A DNA stretch of 64,000 nt. Origin: Flagellimonas oceanensis (GTDB lineage: Bacteria > Bacteroidota > Bacteroidia > Flavobacteriales > Flavobacteriaceae). Where the stretch lies: positions 1 to 64,000 of the forward strand of contig NZ_RZNA01000044.1 of the NCBI RefSeq assembly GCF_003992595.1, in the 5' to 3' direction. This document shows, one piece after another, positions 54,569-63,360 of the stretch. Numbering within the stretch: position 1 is the first letter of the stretch; each line of letters begins with the position of its first letter. A model generated the notes under the pieces. The model was given only the letters and a program-made list of their open reading frames with translations, had not been told where the DNA came from and did no database searches. The position numbers were made by a program, and so were the translations under genes.

Positions 54569-55237
54569 TTATTTTAACCTGTACAGATACGGACCTCCCT
54601 TGACCCCTTGCTTTTTTTTTCCGGTGTTCTCCAAGACATCCATTTGGAATATACGTTTTCTGAAATTCCTCCTATCCAGTTCAACATCCAAGATGTCCTC
54701 ATATAGGTTCTGCAGTTCATGCAGAGTGAATTCCTTCGGAAGAAGTTCGCCAACGATGAGCTTATGTTTTAAATTGTTCTGTACAAATGAGTAGGCTTCT
54801 CTGATCAGCCTTTCATGATCAAAACCAAGCTTTTCTGGGATATCGTTCACATCGAACCAATCGATGCTCGTAATATTGTCCCTTAAGGTCAAAGGATGGT
54901 TCTCGGGTTTGACCAAAGCATAGAAACACACGGTAATAACCCTCTTCAGGGGGTGCCTGTCCAAGGCGGTATAGGTCTTTACCTGTTCAAAATGTATGTC
55001 CCTGAAACCCGTCAGTGAATAAAGGACCTTTGCCGCACAGTCCTCAATGGTTTCATTCTCTTCCATGACCCCACCAGGGACATGCCATTGGTTTTTGTAA
55101 TGTCCCAACGACCTTTTTAAGAGTAGGACTTTTAGTTTGCCATCAACATAGCCAAAAACCGTTATATCAGCAGTGACCGAACATTCAAATGAATCTGGTT
55201 TTACTTGGATATCCTGGAGTTTTTCCTGAGTCATCAT
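54569..55237 (-). CDS. Nudix-fold transcriptional regulator (NrtR/AraR-like)
   Basis: A 222-residue protein: Nudix fold at residues ~18-150 (CSVTADITVFGYVDGKLKVL, LLKRSLGHYKNQWHVPGGVM) and a C-terminal winged helix (LLPKEFTLHELQNLYEDILD, NFRKRIFQMDVLENTGKKKQ). The Nudix box is degenerate: after GGVMEENETIEDCAA the expected REUXEE is replaced by KVLYSL, so the metal-binding glutamates are lost and hydrolysis is unlikely. Such proteins act as metabolite-responsive repressors of NAD or sugar genes. It is divergent from the glucuronate operon with a 130-bp gap, and most likely controls it, sensing a uronate or pathway intermediate. Confidence 0.85.
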   Translation of the reverse strand: MMTQEKLQDIQVKPDSFECSVTADITVFGYVDGKLKVLLLKRSLGHYKNQWHVPGGVMEENETIEDCAAKVLYSLTGFRDIHFEQVKTYTALDRHPLKRVITVCFYALVKPENHPLTLRDNITSIDWFDVNDIPEKLGFDHERLIREAYSFVQNNLKHKLIVGELLPKEFTLHELQNLYEDILDVELDRRNFRKRIFQMDVLENTGKKKQGVKGGPYLYRLK

Positions 55238-55367
55238 TTTTTTGGGTTAAATTTTGATTTTTTCTTCACTAGAGCGAGTAAAATTTATATATTTAAAACC
55301 ATGTAAAAAGTACACAGAATAAATTTTAATCTGATCCCAAACCTTTTTCAAAGAAAAAATTTTAGCA
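55238..55367. promoter_or_regulatory. Divergent promoter region, Nudix regulator / glucuronate operon
   Basis: A very AT-rich 130-bp region. Two similar stretches TTAAATTTTGAT (about 55244) and ATAAATTTTAAT (about 55319) are candidate binding sites, 75 bp apart. No operator can be named with confidence. Confidence 0.3.
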
Positions 55368-56222
55368 ATGGATACTCCCAAATATAAAGAATTGAAAGGC
55401 AAAGTTGTCGCAATAACAGGTGGCGGTGGCATTTTGTGCAGTACCTTGGCCTATGCTTTTGGCGATCAAGGAGCGAAAGTCTGCGTTATGGATTTGAATA
55501 TGGATTCGGCCCAAGCTGTTTCCAAAAAAATCAATGATGCAGGAGGAAGTGCCATGGCCCTTAAAGTGGATGTACTTGATCGGGAAAGTCTGGAAGAGGC
55601 CAAAAAAGAGATAACGGAAAAGTTTGGTCCCTGTGATATTCTCATCAATGGTGCAGGGGGAAACCATCCTTTGGGAACGACCAGCAACCCCTATTTGCTC
55701 AAGGAAGACCTAAATGAAACAGCAAAGGACTTCAAGACCTTTTTCGACTTGGATATGGAAGGTGTTCAATTTGTGTTCAATTTGAATTTCATAGGGACTC
55801 TTTTGCCTGCGCAGGTTTTTTCCAGGGAAATGGTAGGTCGCAGTGGATGTAGTGTTTTGAACATCTCCTCGATGAATGCCTTTACACCACTTACGAAAAT
55901 ACCTGCCTACAGTGGGGCAAAAGCAGCTGTTTCGAATTTTACCCAATGGCTTGCTGTCCATTTTTCCAAAGTGGATATCCGGGTCAATGCCTTGGCCCCT
56001 GGTTTTTTTCTGACCGATCAAAACAGGAGTTTATTGACCGAGCCTGACGGCGGTCTGACCTCTAGAGGGGCTACGATAATTGAACAGACCCCTATGGGCC
56101 GTTTTGGTGAACCGGAGGATTTGGTGGGAACGACCCTGTGGCTGAGCAGCGAACAGTCAAAATTCGTTACCGGCATTGTAGTTCCGATCGATGGAGGCTT
56201 CAGTGCTTTTAGCGGCGTGTAA
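55368..56222 (+). CDS. uxuB: SDR-family D-mannonate oxidoreductase (fructuronate reductase)
   Basis: A 284-residue short-chain dehydrogenase with the cofactor motif TGGGGILCSTLAYAFG, NGAGGNHPLGTT in the NAG position, SSMNAFTPLTKIPAYSGAKA carrying the catalytic Ser, Tyr and Lys, and PIDGGFSAFSGV at the end. The INGAGGNHP motif with the long insert is typical of the SDR-type mannonate oxidoreductase of Bacillus and Bacteroidota, unrelated to E. coli UxuB. It reduces D-fructuronate to D-mannonate. It is the first gene of the glucuronate operon, 31 bp before uxuA. Confidence 0.88.
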   Translation: MDTPKYKELKGKVVAITGGGGILCSTLAYAFGDQGAKVCVMDLNMDSAQAVSKKINDAGGSAMALKVDVLDRESLEEAKKEITEKFGPCDILINGAGGNHPLGTTSNPYLLKEDLNETAKDFKTFFDLDMEGVQFVFNLNFIGTLLPAQVFSREMVGRSGCSVLNISSMNAFTPLTKIPAYSGAKAAVSNFTQWLAVHFSKVDIRVNALAPGFFLTDQNRSLLTEPDGGLTSRGATIIEQTPMGRFGEPEDLVGTTLWLSSEQSKFVTGIVVPIDGGFSAFSGV

Positions 56223-56253
56223 AGAAAATAGAAATGATGATAATTAAATATCA

Positions 56254-57441
56254 ATGGGTTTAGAACAGACATGGCGATGGTACGGACCAAAAGACCCTGT
56301 TTCCCTTGCCGATATCAGGCAAGCGGGAGCAACCGGTATTGTAACCGCATTGCACCACATTCCAAATGGTGATGTGTGGCCCATATCGGAAATCAACAAA
56401 AGAAAAAAAGAAGTGGAGGCCATTGGTCTTACCTGGTCGGTGGTGGAGAGCATACCCGTTCACGAGGACATTAAAAAGCGTACAGGAAAGTATAAGGAAT
56501 ACATCGCAAATTACAAACAGAGTATTGAAAACCTTGGTCAATGTGGAATTGACACGGTATGTTATAATTTTATGCCCATCCTGGATTGGACCCGGACCGA
56601 TCTTTCCTATGAAATGCCAGATGGTTCCCATGCACTTCGTTTTGATGCTATTGAATTTGCAGCTTTTGAACTATTCATTCTGAACCGTGAAGAAGCCTTA
56701 GACCACTATGCCAAGGAAACCATTGAAATGGGCAAAACAGCATTCGAAAGCATGGATGACGAAGCCAAGAAGCGTTTGGCCCAAAATATCATTGCCGGTC
56801 TGCCGGGGGCAGAGGAAGGCTACACGGTGGAACAGTTTCAGGAAGCTTTGAACATGTACCGTGACATTGGTGAAGAGGAGCTTAGAAGCAATCTGTACGA
56901 TTTTATCAAGGAAATCGGCCCAATCGCGGAAAAGTCAGGTGTTTTTTTGGCAATCCATCCCGATGACCCCCCATACCCTATCCTAGGTCTCCCAAGAGTG
57001 GTAAGTACGGAAGAGGACGCCAATAAATTGCTTGCGGCCTACGACAGTCGCCATAATGGACTGTGTTTTTGCACAGGCTCCTATGGAGTAAGGGAGGACA
57101 ATGATTTGGTAGGTATGGCCGGTCGGTTGTCAGAAAAAATCAATTTTGTACACCTGAGAAGTACAAAAAGGGATACACTCGGTAACTTTTTTGAAGCGGA
57201 CCATTTGGATGGTGATGTGGATATGTATGGAGTAATGTACGAATTGCTAAAAGAGCAGCTTGTTCGCAACCAAAAAAACACCAAGAACCGACGCATGCCG
57301 ATGCGACCAGACCATGGACATCAAATGTTGGACGATATCCGTAAGAAAACCAACCCGGGATATTCAGCAATAGGACGTCTTCGAGGCCTCGCTGAATTAA
57401 GGGGACTCATGTACGGTATGGAAAAAACCTTGCTGCAATGA
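56254..57441 (+). CDS. uxuA: Mannonate dehydratase
   Basis: A 395-residue TIM-barrel enzyme with the characteristic start [20 protein letters not shown] and motifs [62 protein letters not shown] and [14 protein letters not shown]. The Cys, His and Asp residues in these motifs form the metal site of UxuA. It dehydrates D-mannonate to 2-keto-3-deoxy-D-gluconate. Its stop overlaps the uxaC start by 4 bp (ATGA). Confidence 0.96.
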   Translation: MGLEQTWRWYGPKDPVSLADIRQAGATGIVTALHHIPNGDVWPISEINKRKKEVEAIGLTWSVVESIPVHEDIKKRTGKYKEYIANYKQSIENLGQCGIDTVCYNFMPILDWTRTDLSYEMPDGSHALRFDAIEFAAFELFILNREEALDHYAKETIEMGKTAFESMDDEAKKRLAQNIIAGLPGAEEGYTVEQFQEALNMYRDIGEEELRSNLYDFIKEIGPIAEKSGVFLAIHPDDPPYPILGLPRVVSTEEDANKLLAAYDSRHNGLCFCTGSYGVREDNDLVGMAGRLSEKINFVHLRSTKRDTLGNFFEADHLDGDVDMYGVMYELLKEQLVRNQKNTKNRRMPMRPDHGHQMLDDIRKKTNPGYSAIGRLRGLAELRGLMYGMEKTLLQ

Positions 57442-58844
57442 CCTTTATAAAAGAAAACTTTTTATTGGAGACCCAGCAAGCGGAGGAATTGTACCATGGT
57501 TATGCCAAGGAAATGCCCATCATCGATTACCACAACCACTTGTCGCCCGGACATGTTGCCAATGAACACCAGTTCAAGAACCTCACTGAGGCCTGGTTGA
57601 CGGATGACCACTATAAATGGAGGGCAATGCGGGCTTGTGGCATTGACGAAACCTATATCACGGGGAATGCATCGGATAAGGAAAAGTTTCAAAAATGGGC
57701 GGAGACTGTCCCCTTCACACTTAGAAATCCCTTGTATCATTGGACTCATCTGGAGTTGCAGCGATATTTTGACATTGATGATTTGCTTACCGGGAAAAAT
57801 GCAGAACGCATTTTTCGGGATACAGAAGAACGCTTACAAGAGAAGAGCCATAGTGCATTAGGGCTATTGCAACAATTTAACGTTGAGGTCATCTGCACCA
57901 CGGACGATCCCATCGATGATTTGCAACATCATCGCAGCGCAGCGCATAAGAACACTTCGACAAAAATGCTACCGACTTTCAGACCGGATAAAATATATGC
58001 TGTAGAGGACAACAGTGCCTACCGAACATATTTGGAAAAGTTGAGCGAGGTGTCCGGGACCCAAATAACCACCTATCAGGATTTGGTCACGGCCCTAAAA
58101 CAGCGAATGGCATTTTTTCATGAACAAGGATGTCGCCTTTCCGATCATGGCTTGGAACTGTTGTATCATTTTGAGATGAACAGTTATGATATTGAGACCA
58201 TCTTTGGGAAGCTGATGAACGGTCATTCTTTGGAAATCGAGGAAATACAATATTTTAAGTTTGAGACCTTGGTCCATCTTTGCCGTGAATACCATGAACT
58301 GGGATGGGTGCAGCAATTCCATTTGGGCGCACTCCGTAATACAAACAAAAGAAAATTGGCTCAGCTAGGCCCTGACACTGGCTTTGATTCAATCGGCGAT
58401 TTTCCACAGGCCATAAACCTTGCCAAGTTTTTGAACACCCTTGAAAATACGGGACAGCTTGGCAAGACAATCCTTTATAATCTTAATCCCGCCCTTAATG
58501 AGGTTTTTGCCACAATGGTTGGTAACTTTAATGATGGCAGTGTGCGAGGTAAAATGCAAATGGGTTCGGGATGGTGGTACAATGACCAACTGGACGGTAT
58601 GGAAAAACAACTGGACACAATATCCAATATGGGATTGCTCAGTTGCTTTGTGGGAATGCTCACGGATTCCCGGAGCTTCCTGTCCTTTCCAAGGCACGAA
58701 TACTTCAGGAGACTGTTGTGCAATATATTGGGGAATGACATTAAAAAAGGCCTTTTGCCGAATGACCTTGTATATATAGGTGGTTTGGTACAGGACATTT
58801 GTTATGGAAATGCCAAGGACTATTTTAACTTGGGATATGACTAA
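57438..58844 (+). CDS. uxaC: Glucuronate (uronate) isomerase
   Basis: A 468-residue enzyme matching the UxaC family in length and motifs: [20 protein letters not shown] near the N-terminus (metal His residues), [51 protein letters not shown], and the C-terminal [20 protein letters not shown] and [20 protein letters not shown]. It isomerises D-glucuronate to D-fructuronate (and galacturonate to tagaturonate). No tagaturonate branch gene lies here, so glucuronate is the likelier physiological substrate. Confidence 0.96.
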   Translation: MTFIKENFLLETQQAEELYHGYAKEMPIIDYHNHLSPGHVANEHQFKNLTEAWLTDDHYKWRAMRACGIDETYITGNASDKEKFQKWAETVPFTLRNPLYHWTHLELQRYFDIDDLLTGKNAERIFRDTEERLQEKSHSALGLLQQFNVEVICTTDDPIDDLQHHRSAAHKNTSTKMLPTFRPDKIYAVEDNSAYRTYLEKLSEVSGTQITTYQDLVTALKQRMAFFHEQGCRLSDHGLELLYHFEMNSYDIETIFGKLMNGHSLEIEEIQYFKFETLVHLCREYHELGWVQQFHLGALRNTNKRKLAQLGPDTGFDSIGDFPQAINLAKFLNTLENTGQLGKTILYNLNPALNEVFATMVGNFNDGSVRGKMQMGSGWWYNDQLDGMEKQLDTISNMGLLSCFVGMLTDSRSFLSFPRHEYFRRLLCNILGNDIKKGLLPNDLVYIGGLVQDICYGNAKDYFNLGYD

Positions 58845-58860
58845 AAACAAAAATAAAGGA

Positions 58861-59907
58861 ATGAAAAAAGTAGTGACCTTCGGTGAGATTATGTTGCGGT
58901 TGGCGCCTCCGGGTTTCCTGCGGTTCTCGCAGGCCAACAGTTTTGATGTGGTCTATGGGGGAGGAGAGTCCAATGTGGCGGTATCCCTTGCCAATTACGG
59001 GGTGCCTGTGGACTTTGTGACACGTTTGCCAAAGAACGATATCGGGGAATGTGCCCTGATGGAAATGCGAAAGCGTGGTGTCGGCACTGACAATATCATT
59101 TATGGCGGGGACCGCTTGGGTATCTATTTTTTGGAGACCGGTGCGGTCAGCCGTGGGAGCAAAGTGGTCTACGATCGGGCACATTCCGCCATGGCAGAGA
59201 TAGGTCCCGGGATGGTGGATTGGGACAGTGTCTTCAAGGATGTGGAATGGTTCCACTGGACGGGGATCACGCCGGCCATCTCCCAAGGAGCGGCAGATGC
59301 CTGTATCGAAGCGGTAAAAAGCGCAAAAGAACACGGTGTTACTGTATCCACGGACCTGAACTACCGTGCCAAGCTTTGGAAATACTGCGATGATGCCAAG
59401 CGAGAGGAGATCATGTCAGAACTTACTTTCTATTGTGATATTGTTTTGGGCAACGAAGAGGACGCGGAAAAACACTTTGGTATCAAACCAGAGGGACTGG
59501 ATATTACCACGCAGGGAGAACATGTTAAGGCAGATGCTTTTCTATCGGTTTGCCAACAGATGATGAAAAGATTTCCAAATGCCAAAAAGGTCATCACGAC
59601 CCTACGTGGCTCCTTGTCGGCCTCGCACAACACATGGGCGGGTGTACTGTACGATGGAAGTACCATGTACACCTCCCGGGAATACCAGATCACGCACATC
59701 GTGGACCGTGTAGGTGGGGGAGACTCTTTTATGGGAGGACTTATCTATGGCTTAATGAACTGGCCAGGGGAGGACCAAAAAGCCTTGGACTTTGCCGTAG
59801 CGGCCTCCTGTTTGAAGCATACCATAAAAGGGGATGCCAATTTGGCCACCGTTGCAGAAGTTGAAAAGTTAATGGGAGGCGATGCCTCCGGAAGAGTGTC
59901 ACGATAA
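58861..59907 (+). CDS. kdgK: 2-keto-3-deoxygluconate kinase (PfkB family)
   Basis: A 348-residue PfkB-family kinase. ATG 58861 is chosen because it begins the family sequence MKKVVTFGEIMLRLAPPGFL; an upstream in-frame start lies inside uxaC. Substrate-binding motif YGGGESNVAVSLANYG, PfkB signature 2 HIVDRVGGGDSFMGGLIYGL with the catalytic Asp, and GNEEDAEKHFG are visible. It phosphorylates KDG to KDPG. It follows uxaC by 16 bp and precedes the aldolase gene by 11 bp. Confidence 0.93.
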   Translation: MKKVVTFGEIMLRLAPPGFLRFSQANSFDVVYGGGESNVAVSLANYGVPVDFVTRLPKNDIGECALMEMRKRGVGTDNIIYGGDRLGIYFLETGAVSRGSKVVYDRAHSAMAEIGPGMVDWDSVFKDVEWFHWTGITPAISQGAADACIEAVKSAKEHGVTVSTDLNYRAKLWKYCDDAKREEIMSELTFYCDIVLGNEEDAEKHFGIKPEGLDITTQGEHVKADAFLSVCQQMMKRFPNAKKVITTLRGSLSASHNTWAGVLYDGSTMYTSREYQITHIVDRVGGGDSFMGGLIYGLMNWPGEDQKALDFAVAASCLKHTIKGDANLATVAEVEKLMGGDASGRVSR

Positions 59908-59918
59908 AAAAAAGCAAA

Positions 59919-60593
59919 ATGGCAAGATATTCAAGGTTGGAAGTAATGGGTAAGATACAGGAGACGGGTATGGTCCCGTTGTTCTATCATTCCGATATAG
60001 AAATAGGGAAGAAAGTGCTCAACGCATGTTATGATGGTGGGGCCCGGTTGTTGGAGTTCACTGCACGTGGCGATTTTGCCTTTGAAGTGTTCTCGGAGCT
60101 GAACAAATATGCATTGGAACAACTTCCAGGTATGATTATGGGCGTCGGGTCCATTACGGATGCAGCTGCAGCATCATTGTATATACAAATGGGGGCGAAC
60201 TTTGTGGTAACGCCCTCTTTAAGGGAAGACATCGCCGTGGTCTGTAATCGCAGGAAAGTACTTTGGTCTCCGGGCTGCGGTACGTTGACCGAAATCAATA
60301 GGGCGGAAGAATTGGGCTGTGAACTCATCAAGCTTTTCCCCGGGTCCACCTACGGTCCAGGTTTTGTAAAAGCAATTAAAGGACCCCAACCATGGACAAG
60401 TGTGATGCCCACGGGAGGGGTCAGTACGGAAGAGGCAAACCTAAGGGCTTGGTTCGAGGCAGGGGTAAGCTGTGTGGGCATGGGTTCAAAATTGATTTCC
60501 AAAGAGGTTCTAGAGCGAAAGGATTTTGAAGGGCTTCAGAAAAAAGTGGCCGATACGCTACAATTGATAGAGAAAATCAGAAGGGAAAAATAA
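59919..60593 (+). CDS. eda: KDPG/KHG aldolase
   Basis: A 224-residue class I aldolase. Motifs: GMVPLFYHSDIEIGKKVLNA, LLEFTARGDFAFEVFSEL (catalytic Glu region), MIMGVGSITDAAAA, PSLREDIAVVCNRRKVLWSP then GCGTLTEI, and the Schiff-base lysine in CELIKLFPGSTYGPGFVKAI followed by MPTGGVSTEE. It cleaves KDPG to pyruvate and glyceraldehyde-3-phosphate, completing the glucuronate pathway. Its TAA stop shares one base with the ATG of the transporter gene that follows. Confidence 0.95.
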   Translation: MARYSRLEVMGKIQETGMVPLFYHSDIEIGKKVLNACYDGGARLLEFTARGDFAFEVFSELNKYALEQLPGMIMGVGSITDAAAASLYIQMGANFVVTPSLREDIAVVCNRRKVLWSPGCGTLTEINRAEELGCELIKLFPGSTYGPGFVKAIKGPQPWTSVMPTGGVSTEEANLRAWFEAGVSCVGMGSKLISKEVLERKDFEGLQKKVADTLQLIEKIRREK

Positions 60594-61573
60594 TGAAACA
60601 GTTCGTTGCCTTTCTTTTGTTGTGCACGTTGTTCTTCGCACTTGGTTGCGAAGAGGCCGGAGGCATCAGGACCATAAGATTGGCACACGGTCTGGATATC
60701 AACCACTCCGTGCACAGGGCCATGGTGAAAATGGGGGAAGATCTTGACAGTGTCTCTCAGGGCAAACTTCGTATCGAGATCTATCCCAATCAACAATTGG
60801 GCACCGAACGCGAAATCTTGGAGTTGATTCAATTGGGCAGTATTGATATGACCAAAGTATCGGTTGCCACCCTAGAGAATTTTGCACCAAAGACCAGAAT
60901 TTTGGGACTTCCTTATCTTTTTGAGAGTCGTGAACATGCTTTTGAGGTGCTTGATGGTCCTATTGGACAATCATTGTTGGACAATGCCGAACAATTTCGA
61001 TTGAAAGGTCTGGGCTATTACGATGCTGGGTTTAGAAGCTTTTATACCGAGCATGCACCTGTAACCGCTCCAGACGATTTAAAGGGGCTCAAGATTCGGG
61101 TCATGGAAAGTATTACCGCAATGGATATGGTCAAAAGCCTCGGAGGTTCCCCAACGCCCATTTCATGGGGGGAGCTCTACACATCCCTACAACAGGGCGT
61201 GGTGGACGGAGCGGAGAACAATCTTCCCAGTTTTTATCTTTCCAAGCACTATGAGGTTTGTCCCTATTATTCATTGGATGAGCATACCTTTTCCCCGGAC
61301 GTCTTGATCGTCGGTACTCAATTTTGGGATATGCTTTCAGAGCAGGAAAAGAGTTGGATAAGTGAAGCGGTGAAAAAATCACTGGAGCATCAGCGGAAAT
61401 TGTGGGCGGAATCGGAGGCCGAAGCTTTGGAAAAAATTCAGGAGAAAGGCGTAAGGATTTCATATCCGGATAAGGAACCGTTTATCGAAATGACAAGGGA
61501 AATGTATCGCACATATGAAGACGACGAAGCATTGAACAGCATGATACAGCAAATAAAAACATTGGCAAATTGA
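60593..61573 (+). CDS. dctP: TRAP transporter substrate-binding lipoprotein (DctP family)
   Basis: A 326-residue binding protein with a lipoprotein signal (FVAFLLLCTLFFALGCEEAG, Cys about residue 20), so it is membrane-tethered. DctP features: RLAHGLDINHSVHRAMVKMG, IEIYPNQQLGTEREILELIQ, VMESITAMDMVKSLGGSPTP with the carboxylate-binding Arg just before it (GLKIRV), and SWGELYTSLQQGVVDGAENN. TRAP systems import carboxylates by Na+ symport. In this operon the ligand is most likely glucuronate or a related uronate. Its last bases overlap the start of the small permease. Confidence 0.94.
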   Translation: MKQFVAFLLLCTLFFALGCEEAGGIRTIRLAHGLDINHSVHRAMVKMGEDLDSVSQGKLRIEIYPNQQLGTEREILELIQLGSIDMTKVSVATLENFAPKTRILGLPYLFESREHAFEVLDGPIGQSLLDNAEQFRLKGLGYYDAGFRSFYTEHAPVTAPDDLKGLKIRVMESITAMDMVKSLGGSPTPISWGELYTSLQQGVVDGAENNLPSFYLSKHYEVCPYYSLDEHTFSPDVLIVGTQFWDMLSEQEKSWISEAVKKSLEHQRKLWAESEAEALEKIQEKGVRISYPDKEPFIEMTREMYRTYEDDEALNSMIQQIKTLAN

Positions 61574-62031
61574 TTGGGTTCAAGAGCATATTGGAGAATA
61601 TTTTGGCCCGTTTGCTGGTGGTACTGATGGGACTTATGGTGCTGAACGTGCTTTGGCAGGTATTCAGTAGGTATGTCTTGGGCGAACCAAGTCCATTTAC
61701 CGATGAACTTGCCCGCTTCCTCATGATTTGGTTGGGGTTGTTGGGAGCGGCCTACGTTTCGGGGAAAAACGGTCATGTGGCCATAGATGTACTGGCCAAA
61801 CGAGCCAATGTCAAAAGCCAAAGATCAATGAAAAGAGTGGTATCCGGTTTTATCATCCTGTTCTGTCTGGCGGCAATGGTGACAGGTGGCGGATGGTTGG
61901 TGTATACCACATACGAACTCAAACAGCTTTCCCCTGCATTGGGGTTGCCCTTGGCCTATGTGTATATCGTGATTCCCTTGAGCGGGCTGATCGTGGTCTA
62001 TAATAAAGTCGTCGAAATACTAACGGATTGA
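61570..62031 (+). CDS. dctQ: TRAP transporter small permease (DctQ family)
   Basis: A 153-residue protein with four membrane helices and the DctQ motif VFSRYVLGEPSPFTDELARF followed by LMIWLGLLGAAYVSG. The start is taken as TTG 61570 in a TTGA overlap with the dctP stop. The first ATG in frame is 20 codons further on and would remove part of helix 1. It forms the membrane complex with DctM. Confidence 0.88.
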   Translation: MIGFKSILENILARLLVVLMGLMVLNVLWQVFSRYVLGEPSPFTDELARFLMIWLGLLGAAYVSGKNGHVAIDVLAKRANVKSQRSMKRVVSGFIILFCLAAMVTGGGWLVYTTYELKQLSPALGLPLAYVYIVIPLSGLIVVYNKVVEILTD

Positions 62032-62036
62032 ACCTT

Positions 62037-63332
62037 ATGGAATATATACCCTTACTCGTTTTGATCATCAGTTTTGTGGGCCTTTTGGCCATTGGTACTC
62101 CAGTGGCGTGGAGCATAGCCATTTCATCCATGTTGACCCTGCTGGTAAGTATGCCCATGTTGCCCGCATTTGCCACGATATCCCAGCGAATGGCCACGGG
62201 CTTGGATAGTTTCGCCCTGTTGGCGATTCCATTTTTCATATTGTCGGGGGAACTGATGAACCATGGGGGGATTGCCCACCGTTTGATAGCTTTTGCCAAG
62301 ACCTTGGTGGGAGCATTGCCCGGGGGACTCGCCCTGATCAATATCATATCTGCGATGTTCATGGGGGCCATTGCAGGATCGGCCATGGCCTCGGCCTCTG
62401 CCATGGGGAGCATCCTCGGTCCGGAAATGGAAAAGGAAGGCTATGACAAGGGGTTTGCCGTATCGGTCAACATTACTTCGGCCACGACAGGATTGGTGAT
62501 TCCACCAAGTAACATTTTGATCGTATATTCCTTGGCAAGTGGAGGGGCATCCATTGCCGCACTTTTCTTGGCAGGGTACATTCCTGGATTGATTACTGGG
62601 CTGCTCTTGATGGCGGTAGCCATGTTTTGGGCCAAAAAGAAAGGATATGGCACCGGACAGCGAAGTTCCTTTAAGCAAGTCTTCAAGACTTTTGTTGATG
62701 CAGTCCCAAGCCTGTTCCTATTGGTCTTGGTCATTGGGGGCATCGTAGCGGGCATATTTACCGCTACTGAAGCTTCTGCCATCGCCGTGCTCTATAGTTT
62801 ATTGTTGGGCTTTGTCTACAAGCAGATAACCATTGAAAAGCTCCCCAAAATATTTTTGAATGCCTCGGCTACCACAGCGGTCGTCATGCTTTTGATAGCG
62901 GCCTCCATGAGCATGTCCTGGGCGCTTTCCTTTGAGCATATCCCACAAGATATCAGTTCGGGACTTTTGTCCATTACCGATAACAAAATCGCCCTATTGC
63001 TCATCATAAATTTGATATTGTTGATAGTGGGCATCTTTATGGACATTACCCCGGCCGTTCTCATATTTACCCCGATATTTTTGCCCATCGTGACAAAATT
63101 GGGGATAGACCCGGTGCATTTTGGCATCATCATGATCTTGAACCTTTGCATAGGACTGTGCACACCTCCAGTGGGTTCGGTGCTCTTTGTTGGGGTGGGT
63201 GTGGCAAAAACATCCATTGAAAAAGTGATAAGACCACTGTTACCCTTGTTCGTGGCCATGATATTGGCGCTTTTTCTGATTACCTATATTCCAGAATTGA
63301 CTTTATGGCTACCAAGTATTTTTGGCCTATAA
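62037..63332 (+). CDS. dctM: TRAP transporter large permease (DctM family)
   Basis: A 431-residue protein with about 12 membrane segments. ATG 62037 gives the usual N-terminus (MEYIPLLVLIISFVGLLAIG), while an in-frame TTG at 62028 overlaps the dctQ stop. DctM features: GTPVAWSIAISSMLTLL, FILSGELMNHGGIAHRLIAF, MFMGAIAGSAMASASAMGSI, VIPPSNILIVYSLASGG, FTATEASAIAVLYSLLLG and CIGLCTPPVGSVLFVGVGVA. It carries the transport path for the uronate TRAP system. Confidence 0.93.
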   Translation: MEYIPLLVLIISFVGLLAIGTPVAWSIAISSMLTLLVSMPMLPAFATISQRMATGLDSFALLAIPFFILSGELMNHGGIAHRLIAFAKTLVGALPGGLALINIISAMFMGAIAGSAMASASAMGSILGPEMEKEGYDKGFAVSVNITSATTGLVIPPSNILIVYSLASGGASIAALFLAGYIPGLITGLLLMAVAMFWAKKKGYGTGQRSSFKQVFKTFVDAVPSLFLLVLVIGGIVAGIFTATEASAIAVLYSLLLGFVYKQITIEKLPKIFLNASATTAVVMLLIAASMSMSWALSFEHIPQDISSGLLSITDNKIALLLIINLILLIVGIFMDITPAVLIFTPIFLPIVTKLGIDPVHFGIIMILNLCIGLCTPPVGSVLFVGVGVAKTSIEKVIRPLLPLFVAMILALFLITYIPELTLWLPSIFGL

Positions 63333-63360
63333 ACGAATTGTAAAATATAATTTTTAACTC

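Noticed and set aside
54462..54794. Plus-strand open frame of 110 codons
   Set aside because: More than half overlaps the Nudix regulator in antisense; no domain and no start context.
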